From Obelidium mucronatum (taxonomy: Eukaryota; Chytridiomycota; Chytridiomycetes; Chytridiales; Chytriomycetaceae): a DNA stretch of 64,000 bases. Every line of letters starts with the position of its first letter. Positions within the stretch are counted from its first letter, which is position 1. The stretch lies in contig JAIVFH010000013.1 in NCBI GenBank assembly GCA_025765595.1, positions 62,001 to 126,000 on the forward strand, written 5' to 3'. The notes under the pieces were generated by a model. That model saw nothing but the letters and a program-made list of their open reading frames with translations, did not search any database and was not told the DNA's origin. A program made the position numbers and the translations under genes. Positions 43,574 through 54,986 of the stretch are shown piece by piece.

Positions 43574-43924
43574 GCTATGGCAAGATATTGACTTTTAAAA
43601 GATATTTTTTCAGGACGGACCAGAAAAGTTTTTTATCAGTGCACATTTTCTTGTGATTCATCCCTTTTTTTCCCGAACTAAGTCCGAAATAACCCTAAAT
43701 CAAACAATTCCCTGCCGTTCAGAACTGAAAGATTGCTGAAACAGAAGTTACAGAATAATATATAAATGAATAAATAAGATGGGCGATTTCAAGCAAACCA
43801 TACACGCAAATCCCAAATCCTCTCTTTCTTTAGTTATTCACTCACTAACAACAAAAAACTATATAGTAGAGTGTTTTTATTTTTATTTTTACTTCATTTA
43901 TTTATTTTTTGGATTTCACATCAC
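43574..43924. other. Intergenic, no gene recognised
   Basis: AT-rich spacer between the 3' end of the M28 protease gene and the 5' side of the hypothetical gene, both on the minus strand. Nothing else supportable. Confidence 0.4.
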
Positions 43925-45836
43925 TCAAACAAAGGCACGAACCAAGGAATACAAGCTCAAAGCGAGAACGAGCACCATAGTCGTCCAAAAAACAATACGT
44001 CTCGCTTGATGGCTCTTCATATCCAGAAGAACGGGCATAAACAAAACCGACGTGGTATACCCAACCAATGCGGGGACAAGAATTTGAAAATACAAGCCAA
44101 CTGTGCATCTTGCAAACACGATAATAGTATCGACTATTATGCAGGTGGGATAGATTGAAATCACACACACTGTAAAAGATATGGCCATTTCAGTGGAAAA
44201 TGGAGAAATAGATGGAAAGAGCATGGAAGCGTGATTTCTGAGAATATCTATGCAAATATGCGCCAATAGTCTTGCAACGCCCACAATTGCGATAATATTG
44301 GCGAATGGAAGGTTCAGGGAAAGGAAGACGAGCGCCACAACTGTTCCAAGCAAAAGACTTGCGCGAGTAAGATGATTTTTACGCCAAAATTGGGAAGCTA
44401 AATAGGCAGCGCAAATGCATCCCAGTAGTGCAAGCGGTGCAACAGTCCATTGTCCATTCAGAGCCTTGCCAGTGAAGATTCCACTAACAAAGGGAACGAG
44501 AATACAGAGTGCCCCAATGAGAGAGCCGAATATCGATACTAGAACACCAAATAAAACTTGAAGCAGCAGATCGCGCAGTGTTGACGGGTTTTCTGATTTT
44601 TCTTGAGAAGGGAATTTAAGATTCCAAAGACCCGCTCCAATGATGCACAGAGTTCCAATGGCCAAAATGGAAAGAAGTAAATTCACAACCGTTGGGGATA
44701 AAACCACCCCAGAATATCCTCCAAAATTGTCGAAGAATGGACTTGATGTCTGCACCTTCAAGTCATCAATCCATTCTGCATCACGCAGCGCTTTAATAAG
44801 ACTCAGAGCATTAGAGCCCATGTATTGAACATCTTCAGCACGAATGTTGTTCAAGCTATCAAACCGTGTATGATAGAATCGACTATTTTCGTAAAATGCA
44901 ATATCCATGCCAGGAATCCCGTTCCCAGCAAAAACATCAGTAGTCAGTTGCAGTTCCAATCAAAGACATGAAATTCTGACCAAAACTGTTCATGTGTGGG
45001 TAAGGTGCAACAGTCGCGAAAAGGCTAGAGAGCCTGTTGTTATTGGTTCGAAGGAGCATAGGTTTCCCACCAGCGCCACCACCTTCCAAGTTGATAAACA
45101 CCTTGATGTTTTCGACGTGGTTTTTTAGATTTGGACTAGAAAGAAACTTTTGAGATCCCTGCGCCCATCCATAGAGTTCGTTGTTTTGTATCTCGTTATA
45201 CTTTGATGCTGTTCCTTGGTCGGTTGTGTTATTGGGAAGTTTATGAAATTCTTCACCATTGTTGAAAAGAAGAAGGATAGAGTTGCGTGGTTTCAGGGAG
45301 CTTTGTGCAAGTATGCGGGCAATTTGGAGCATACACACGACGGAAGCGCCGTCGTCAGTAGCGCCCACGGAAGTAGAAACACTATCAAAGTGGGCAGAGA
45401 CCAGCAGCGTAGACTTGGTGACTCCAGGAAAATAAGCCATGGCTTGCGGAAACGTTAGAGTGGAGTCGAATTCGAGTACGTGCATTTCCGTGGTAGAAGA
45501 GTTCTTGTACTCGTTCAGAATATTGGTGATGAACTTATAGACATTGAGATTTTCAGGAGAGTAAACAGGGTGCGGAGATGAAGCCACAGTTTGAAGTTGC
45601 ACGTAGGCATCAAAGCCAGAAAAGTCGCTGGAGTTTAGAGCTTGCTGAAAGTCAAGCGGAACGGTAGAATAGGAGACGGATCGAAAGCAAATCACGCACA
45701 ATGCGACAATGGTTACAGAGACGAGACTTGCTGATAGTCGGATTCTCTCGGCAAGAGTAATTTCAGCAACTGGATTGGTAGTTGTAAGGCCAGATTCTAA
45801 GTCGAAAGTAGACATCGATTGATCGGGATTTCTCAT
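43925..45836 (-). CDS. Vacuolar membrane M28 metalloprotease (PFF1-type), with one +1 frame change
   Basis: One N-terminal membrane anchor (LVSVTIVALCVICF) precedes a zinc-peptidase domain: VSAHFDSVSTSVGATDDGAS (His and Asp metal ligands), LLFNNGEE (catalytic and ligand Glu), FINLEGGGAGG (ligand), and FYHTRFDS (last His ligand). About nine C-terminal helices follow, as in fungal vacuolar membrane proteases. The frame reads GTATDY then TGA at 44939-44937; skipping one T gives TDYDVFAGNGIPGMD, exactly the family sequence. So there is a single-base insertion or a +1 shift precisely at the stop. No intron is needed elsewhere. Start: the ATG at 45836 (MRNPDQSMS), with 45815 as alternative. Apart from this site the gene is intact, which argues for a functional protein. 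Confidence 0.85.
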
Positions 45837-46460
45837 AGTTCGGTGGATCACAAAAACCGGAATGGTTTTGCTCAAAACGCTATGTGACGTAAGCAAACCT
45901 GAAATGACATCAAATGACGTTGGCAGTAAAAAACGTGCTTTGATGAGAACTTGAAGCAATCATCGAAGGCGATCGACACTGAATCTCAAACCAACAGACA
46001 ACCTGATGCCACGATTTAGCATGTTTCAATGTTGGTCATAGGAAGGATCCAAAAACTGTGTCAAGCAAACACTACAAGTCTAACTTTGGACACCAAGTCG
46101 TTGAACAACAATAACTGAAGCAACTTCTTTCGAAAATAATAAAGCCATTCCTTCCACAGTTTGGTTATAGTTTGGGTGAACAATTGAACAAACCTTAAAA
46201 CCGACAGGCTGGATCAGACTTCGCTGCCGAGAACAACAATGAATTGGATCTGAGCAGAAGATGACAGCTTGTGATAAGGTCTTGCAACACCAACTCAGTC
46301 AATTTAGAGACTGTGTCGGTCGCTGATTAACTGCTTCAACTCCAGCCAGCAGGGTCATAAATCATTCCTCAGCTGAAATACGGTCCGAAAAGCCCATCGA
46401 ATAGCAGTATTGCAATGTAAAAGAACCGTGTTTTTATCTTTAGTGTCAAGTTGAAATTTT
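45837..46460. other. Intergenic, no gene recognised
   Basis: Upstream region of the M28 protease gene and of the following plus-strand hypothetical gene. Only short open stretches; nothing supportable. Confidence 0.35.
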
Positions 46461-47652
46461 GATGTCTCCAAACATTGCGACTGCTGCCAAACTTCACCTA
46501 CAAAACTCAAATGAACTTTCCGCTCTCTTTCTAAGCAAATGCCCCTCACAGTTAAATGCTGTTGGAAACCACAACAGATCGCTTCTCTCAGTTAGATTAG
46601 GCTGCAAATGAACCGTCAATCCCACCCTCAAAACATACACAAGCTGCCGTTCCTCCAGCAGACTCTCCATCAATAGCTCCAATAAAAACCCAGAGCAATT
46701 TATGGGAAGCTCAGGCACTTTGCATCAACTCGAAGGATACATCAAAGGATGTCTCTGGGCGTGGAAGCACACCTAAAGCAGCCGCACGTGTGATAAACTG
46801 TGGAAAATTCCGAATATGTATCGCCGCTGGTAGAAGGCAAAGGGTTGATGGGTGAGTAGAATTCAAACGATGAGACTGGTTGTCCTAAACCGCAAAAAGA
46901 ACCATCAGTGAAACAAAAGCCTTGAATCACGCATCAAAATTGCTCCAAAGCGTTATTCAAGAATCCGATGCAGCCCTTGCAAAAGGAATGAAAACTTCAC
47001 GAGATCTGGCGATATACAGGAACATACGCGTGAACGCTTGTCTATGGTTGAGTTATGCTGCATTGCGGCTCAAAGAATACAACTTAATCGGGTCCACGTT
47101 GGATTCTGCGTTTCAAAGTGTTCTTGCTGGCAGTTTGGAAAATACCAATCATCGAAGTGAAGCAATGTACGAGTCAGCCTAGTCATGTCTTTTCGTTAAT
47201 TTAATCTATGCATTTTCCCTTATAGGGCGTTCATCAAATACTACAAGGCTAAATTAATTGCCCTCAGTAATCCTACTGGGTCAGAATCCGTTCAAGAATA
47301 CCACCAACAACAGCAACACGTCTCAACGCTCATACACGATACGAGTCTGTCACTGGAAGCGATGTCTTGGAACAACAATCAGCTGCCATCGTTTACCCAA
47401 CTATCTTTGGGTGCTGGATATTTATCGTGCCTCTTGATGCAGTATCAGGCGAAGCGGTATCCATGTATAGAAAAGGATGGATATAATGACGCTGAATCAA
47501 ACAAATTGCTTGGAATCGTCAATGATTTGTGTTTAAAGCGGAAGTTTGTTGGAAAGGGGGAAGTATTATTGTCTTGGGTTAAAGCCTGGCTCTTGATTCT
47601 CTTGGGTAGGCGTTACGAAGCCTTCATAACTTTGAACGGAATTGAAAAATAG
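46461..47652 (+). CDS. Hypothetical helical (TPR-like) protein, possibly degraded
   Basis: Three plus-strand blocks look coding. 46461-46610 begins MSPNIATAAKLHLQN; 46610-46860 has a Pro/Ser-rich linker then NLWEAQALCINSKD; 46922-47652 has ASKLLQSVIQESDAA, INACLWLSYAALRLKEYN-type helix pairs, an intron near 47166-47225, and a C-terminal VLLSWVKAWLLILLG. Helix-pair spacing resembles tetratricopeptide repeats. The junctions between the first blocks could not be phased, so the 5' part may be mis-modelled or the gene broken. No family recognised. Confidence 0.4.
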
Positions 47653-47754
47653 ATTTTTGAAATAATGCATTTAAGTTAGTTTAATGCCCTGTTTTTATGT
47701 TATTTTTTTTTTTTACCTTAAGACCAACCACTCAAGTCATAGAAATCCCACACA

Positions 47755-49357
<1,603 letters not shown>

Positions 49358-49471
49358 ATACAAGCTTAAGATTCAATTTCGATTGCGCAACGTCTCCGTT
49401 GAGTTGTGAAGAATTATATTGTAAGCGCAGTGCAAAATCCATTTTCGATTGCTTCGTAGAATAATTATATC

Positions 49472-51624
49472 ATGTCTTCACAAGAAGAAGTCCCTGCTGA
49501 GCACCAACCCGCGGCAGACGAACTGGCCCTCCTCAAAGAAGAAATCGCAAAAACAAAGGGTTCTATGCAAGAAGTCGTGGATCAGCTGGCCAGTTTGGAT
49601 TCAGAAGTGGGCCGCATCAACGAAATAGCCAACACCCTTCTCGCCAAAGATTACATGTCTTGGACAAACGCAGAAAAGGACCAGTTCGGATCTCATAAAG
49701 ACCTGAGAGCTTATCGGGTTGCGCTTTTGGCTAAGCAAACTCAGCTCCTGGTCAAAGAAAATGCTTTGAGAGTTCAGGAAGAGGCTTTGAAAGATGCTAT
49801 CAAGAACTCGAATTCTGGATTCACAGGTGGTTCTCTATTCCGAGAGAGTTATCTAACCGATCTACAGATGGTCCAGGCGAAGCGAAGGACAAAGTTATAT
49901 TTTCGATGAAGACCAAAGGGAAGTTTACTGTTGATGACCTTGAAAGGAACAACATCTGGGCAAGGGATTCTGGTATTCCAACCAAATATGATATGCTCGA
50001 GGCATTCAGAGCTGCAATTTCAGCTAAGCGTGTCTTGAAAGTTTCAAAAGGCGATCGATTTGCAAACGACTGCATCAAATATTTGCAAGATTGTACGGCG
50101 ATGGCCTCGTGGAAGCTGTTTGACCATGTCGATGTGCAGTATGTTGACGAAGCCGCCAAAGAATATCCGCCGGAAATACTCCAGTATGTTAACATTTGGG
50201 AAGATTCCAAGGAAACACTTCCCGATGGCCTGACTGAATCTGCTCTGCATATTCGTTTGGTTGGACCAGTTGTAGATAATTCGTTTAGTCGCAACTTGAG
50301 AGGCTACAACAGAAATAGGGTTTGTAGTTCTGTCATTGTTTGAGGTTTATTTGGTTTGGTGAATAACATGCTTTTGCTTTTTGGCGTTTATAGCAGCTGG
50401 AGTTTCCAATCAATTTTCAAGTGGGCAATGCCCTATTTCATACCCGGCCTCAAACTGACTTCGAAATTATTCAGCATGGGCGGTATCAAGTTGTTGTTGA
50501 AGGCAACGTCAATGCTAATACTCCTCAGAATGCTGTTTTTGTAACTGATTTGGTCAAAATTGTATGCATTGTTCGCATGATTTGGGAGTCTATACAACCT
50601 GCTGATCGTGTTATTGATTCTAATGAGGAGAACTACAAAAACTATTGCTGCCCGTTCCTGTTGACTTCAAAGGACTGCTTCAAGATGTACATCTTCTACA
50701 AAGACAGTAAAAAGTTCTACTACGATCTTGTCAAATTTATTGGTGCCACAACTTTTCGGATATGTTGCAGTTGGCATTCCACCTTCGGAATCTGCCTATT
50801 ATTCAGTTGGAGCCAGCTGTAGCTCAGAACGAAAAATCAAGCGGAAAATTGCCGAACTCCAACTTCCATTAGGATCTTCGTTTGGCTCTCGCAAAGTTCC
50901 TCGTTTAGACGATTCCAATAGTACGCAAAGTGGTGAAAGCTTTGGATCCAATGGCGCTGGCGGTATTCATGGAAGTGATATCGCACAAATCCAGTATCAA
51001 ATCCTTAATCCCTCTTACGAAATCGACGTGCCCCCTCCAGGCTGCAAGCCTGCGATTCCGAACTGCACAACAGCCATTTGTCGCCAATCTGGAAAACCGG
51101 TTATTATCAAACAGTCGCAGAGCCCGAGAGAAATATACTTTCTCAGCAAACTTTCTTCCATCATTCAGGATAAACGAAACGTTACGATTAAGCCCTTGGA
51201 AATGATACCGAGTCCTGGCACCAAAATTACGTTTATTGTTTTCCCGTTCTTGAATCCCTTGGAAGATGTGTTTGGACGTTCAGCTCAGTTATCGCGCAAA
51301 ACCTGGCTTTATTTGATCCAACAATTAACCGAATATGTGGCCTTTTTGCACGAGAACCGTGTTTGTCACCGTGATATCAAACCCAAAAATCTTGCTATCA
51401 ACATGGAAACCTTGCGCCTTGTTGTTTTAGACTGTGACTTGATGGAGGAGTTTTCGGATCCCAAGAAAGCGATTGTCACAACGTTTGTGGGCACGGTGGA
51501 ATACTCCCTTCCCGAATATGTCGAGAATCCGGCGCGTGGATTTAATCCCTTTGATTTGGAAATGCATTCTTTGGAGTTGACTTGTGGATGGATGAGACGT
51601 CGTGCGCAGGCGTCGAGCGGATAG
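49472..51624 (+). CDS. Coiled-coil plus atypical protein-kinase-like protein, copy B
   Basis: Exons 49472-49826, 49868-50319 and 50394-51624. The N terminus is a long coiled coil (ELALLKEEIAKTKGS to about residue 115). A middle domain of about 230 residues contains IWARDSGIPTKYDML, YVNIWEDS and RGYNRNR. The C-terminal 250 residues are kinase-like: PVIIKQS (candidate ATP-binding Lys), EIYFLSKL, FLHENRVCHRDIKPKNL (complete catalytic loop with Asp and Asn), and LDCDLM replacing DFG. Comparison with copy A shows two one-base contractions, in T4 at 50753-50756 and A5 at 50832-50836; homopolymer sequencing error is plausible. The layout recalls FunK1/Crinkler-associated kinases of fungi and oomycetes, which is inference. 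No signal peptide. Confidence 0.7.
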
Positions 51625-52197
51625 CATTGTTTTGTGTTTTTGAAGCATTGTATTTATTGCGTGTTGTTTTCATGTATTGATTGCACATTGAAAAGTTTGT
51701 CCATGAAAAATTGAATTGGCATATAAGTTTGGTTTGCGCACTTGTTGACTTTATTTCTAACGTGGGGTGTCCCTCCAAAGAATCGACAAGTTGGTTTTGA
51801 GGAGCATCGGTTCTGATGAAGGAGCAGAACCAGGAGTGCTTTCATGCCGCCAAATGGCTGTGGAAATGAATTCTTTGAGGCCTTAATGTAAGGAGAATTC
51901 ATCTTGTGGCCTGATCTCGCGACATCATTAATTAAGATAAAAACGTTGACCGGAAGAATTTGAAGCAAAAACACATGAGCTATGAATTTCGAAGCGCCTT
52001 CTCCAATTATGTAAGACCAAGGTGCTATTTATGAGAAACTGCATCAGTTCGAAGTTCAAATCCTGATTCCTATTCTTTCGGCCACTTTTAAAAACTTGAT
52101 ATACACCGAATATTTATTTGTCGGGAGGGAGGGGAGAAAACTAAGATAAACTAATGCAGAAAAAATGGGAATTGAATGCGATGTGCTTTAACAGCCC
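51625..52197. other. Intergenic, no gene recognised
   Basis: Convergent 3' ends of kinase-like copy B (plus) and the acidic repeat gene (minus). AT-rich, no coding blocks or structured repeats noticed. Confidence 0.4.
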
Positions 52198-53451
52198 TTG
52201 TACCAGAGAGCCCAACTGTACGGAGCGGTTCCAGCCCAGCAGTAGTACATAATTCCTCCCTCGCACTTGGTTGCGTTGGGAGTTGCGCAGGAACCAGGGC
52301 TGCCGCCGCCGTTTCCATTACCGCCATCTTCTGGGGCTGGTTCTTCTTCGGTAGTTCCATCACCGCCATCTTCTGGAGCTGGTTCTTCTTCGGTAGTTCC
52401 ATCACCGCCATCACCGCCATCTTCTGGAGCTGGTTCTTCTTCGGTAGTTCCGTCACCGCCATCTTCTGGAGCTGGTTCTTCTTCGGTAGTTCCGTCACCG
52501 CCATCTTCTGGAGCTGGTTCTTCTTCGGTAGTTCCATCACCGCCATCACCGCCATCTTCTGGAGCTGGTTCTTCTTCGGTAGTTCCGTCACCGCCATCTT
52601 CTGGAGCTGGTTCTTCTTCGGTAGTTCCGTCACCGCCATCTTCTGGAGCTGGTTCTTCTTCGGTAGTTCCGTCGCCGCCATCTTCTGGAGCTGGTTCTTC
52701 TTCGGTAGTTCCGTCACCGCCATCTTCTGGAGCTGGTTCTTCTTCGGTAGTTCCGTCACCGCCATCTTCTGGAGCTGGTTCTTCTTCGGTAGTTCCGTCA
52801 CCGCCATCACCGCCATCTTCTGGAGCTGGTTCTTCTTCGGTAGTTCCGTCACCGCCATCTTCTGGAGCTGGTTCTTCTTCGGTAGTTCCGTCACCGCCAT
52901 CTTCTGGAGCTGGTTCTTCTTCGGTAGTTCCGTCACCGCTATCTTCCGGTGCTGGTTCGTCCTGAGTGGTACCATCCTCTGGAGCTGGCTCCTCATCAGT
53001 GCTGCCATCTTCCGGAGCTGGTTCGTCTTCAGTAGTACCTTCTTCTGGAGCATCAGAGGTGTCTTCTTCAGGAGCTGATTCTTCGTCGTCAGTATTTTTG
53101 TTGGAAGCTGAGTGCTTTTTGTGCTTCTTTCCATGGTTAGATTGCTGATTGCCGCCAGCGGCAACGGCAGTGGCGTGGGGGCGGTGGGCCTTTGGCTTGT
53201 GAACTGGGTGACAAAGAAAAATGAATTTAAAAAAAAAACTGATGAAGGAGAAAGTGAGAGGGAGCTTTCGTTATACCTGCCGATGGAACGGAGGTGGGTT
53301 GTCCAGCGACCGCAGAGTGATGGTGGTTGTTTTTCTGGTGGTGAGCGATATCGGTCTTCTTTGAGTGGGGTTTGCCAGTTGCAGTTGGGACTGGAGCCGT
53401 CAAGGCCAAGGTAGCAGCAAGGGCAAATGCAGTAAGAGTTGAAAGACGCAT
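52198..53451 (-). CDS. Secreted acidic-repeat protein with a C-terminal Cys-rich (chitin-binding-like) module
   Basis: A signal peptide (MRLSTLTAFALAATLALTAP) is followed by a His-rich segment (DIAHHQKNNHHH), one intron (53276-53203), and a basic stretch (HGKKHKKHS). Then come about 17 repeats of the type GTTEEEPAPEDGGD, the first three degenerate and about 14 nearly identical. The protein ends in a Cys module C-x7-C-x6-YYC...W..WYKGC. That module has the same spacing and MYYC/WY signature as the C terminus of the chitinase at 11.2 kb. About 390 residues. It is probably an extracellular or wall-bound protein whose acidic spacer projects a carbohydrate-binding end. The 45-base repeat unit is likely to vary in number between isolates. 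Confidence 0.82.
52317..52975 (-). repeat. 45-base coding minisatellite
   Basis: About 14 near-identical 45-base units, a few with an additional GGTGAT-type 9-base insertion (near 52400, 52545 and 52805), inside the acidic-repeat gene. Units differ at only one or two positions, pointing to recent expansion or homogenisation. Confidence 0.92.
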
Positions 53452-54465
53452 GGCTTGATGATTTCTGTTGGGGTTTATGCAAAAGAAATGATTTTGAAAC
53501 GGAGAGGGGAACGAACTAGTTCAACCGATTTTATACCTTTTGGAAGCGGATGAAACTGAAATTTTTGGTCATCTGCCCCCCCACTCTTTTTGATCTGTTT
53601 GAGCCGTTTTTTTCTGAAACTGAATGGGAGAAAATTTTCGTGCGGCTCAAAACGAAGTGCTTGGCGTTTCACAAGTACGAGTTGTGCAGTTCAGGGAAGT
53701 AGTTCGATCTTTTACCACTTCCAGTCGATTGTGTTGGCTCCCACGTATCTGATCATTCCTGTTGGTGGCTTGCATGTAGGTAAATAGATGTATTGCAGTT
53801 TCGAAAAATTTCGTACCAAGTGCAAGAATGACACATGAAAACGTTTCGAAATGATTTGAAGGTGGAAATGATTTGAAGGTGATGGCATGGCAAAGATAGA
53901 CTTTTATTTTTAGAGCAACTGGGGGTAAATACTTCGCCCTGTTTGAAAATAGCGTCAGTTGTACAAGGATAAAATATTATGTGTCAGAAGGAAGTGAGGA
54001 TTAGAAATCAGACGTATGTTCTGTTGTTCGCTCATGTAAGAGAACTCGGAAGGAACAATTGGTATATATTTGGAGAAGATCATCATTTGAAGGGAAGTCA
54101 AGGGATGCAAGGTGGTCAAGAGAAGTGTCAGAACTCACCAAAAAAAGATTAGCACGACGAAGATACTCCATGCCATTTCTAAACCTATTAGAAAATACGC
54201 ATAAAACGATTAGCACGTACAGGCCAGACTCGCAACAGGATGGATGAGAAGAGAAATAGAGTCAGACGTATGTTCTGTTGTTCACTCATGTAAGAGAACT
54301 CGGAAGGAACAATTGGTGTATTTTTGGAGACGATCATCATTTTGCTTAGAGGGGATCTGCGTTCCAATTCTTACTCACCAAGCCATCAAGGGAAACAAAA
54401 CCAACAGAGAGACAATGCAAAGCAGACCCGATTCGATCCGACGGATTAAAAAGTGACAGGCGAAT
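53452..54465. other. Intergenic with a spaced direct repeat
   Basis: No gene recognised. A direct repeat of about 80 bases occurs at 54008-54090 and 54262-54340 (both contain CAGACGTATGTTCTGTTGTT and ATGTAAGAGAACTCGG), offset about 254. Between and around the copies are short AT-rich tracts. A second small repeat, GAAATGATTTGAAGGTG, occurs twice in tandem near 53847-53882. Confidence 0.6.
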
Positions 54466-54907
54466 TTACTCGAGCTTGGCAAGCAAGTCCTTGTCGGTGT
54501 AGAGAAGATACTCTTCGCCATTGAACTTGACAGTGTTTCCACCGTATGGAGGAAGGAGAACTTTGTCACCGGCCTTAACAGCAATTGGTTGAATGTTTCC
54601 ACTCTGAAGTATAAGTGTTTAGTTTCGTTCCTGCTGTCGCCACGGCCCACAACCAAGCAGTTTGCATCTCCAACCCGCACCTTATCGGCAGCACCTGGAC
54701 CAGTAGCAATAACAAGTCCTTCGTTCAAAGTTTCCTGGGCTTTCTCAGGGATAAAGAGACCGGAGGCAGTTCTCTACATCCAGAAACATTGTAAATCTCA
54801 CAAATAGAACAATTCACAAGAACTTAAAAACAAACCTCAGCAGCCTTCACGCGTTGAATCAACACACGGTCGAACAAGGGAACAATCTTCTTGAAGTTCG
54901 ATGCCAT
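54466..54907 (-). CDS. HSP10: Mitochondrial co-chaperonin HSP10
   Basis: Three exons give about 103 residues: MASNFKKIVPLFDRVLIQRVK, TASGLFIPEKAQETLNEG with the mobile-loop region, GPGAADK, and VLLPPYGGNTVKFNGEEYLLY ending LLAKLE. All GroES/HSP10 landmarks are present and the length matches the family. It caps the HSP60 ring during protein folding in the mitochondrial matrix. It is divergent from HSP60 with only 79 bases between the start codons, an arrangement known from animals and some other eukaryotes that allows joint control. Confidence 0.95.
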
Positions 54908-54986
54908 TTTTGCTTAATAATTCAAAGAAGAAACAAATGGAAGAAAAAAGAAGAAACTAAAAGGGAAAAAAAGAAAACACTGGAAA
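54908..54986. promoter_or_regulatory. Bidirectional HSP10/HSP60 promoter
   Basis: 79 bases separate the two ATGs. The plus strand is purine-rich with repeated GAAGAAA/GGAAG blocks and one TTCAAAGAAG; these resemble imperfect heat-shock element units (nGAAn/nTTCn), but no perfect three-unit element is present. Its role as shared promoter follows from position. Confidence 0.6.

Noticed and set aside
52176..53078. 300- and 232-codon plus-strand frames (Trp/Phe- and Pro/Ser-rich)
   Set aside because: Shadows of the 45-base repeats of the minus-strand acidic-repeat gene, which has signal peptide, intron and Cys module.
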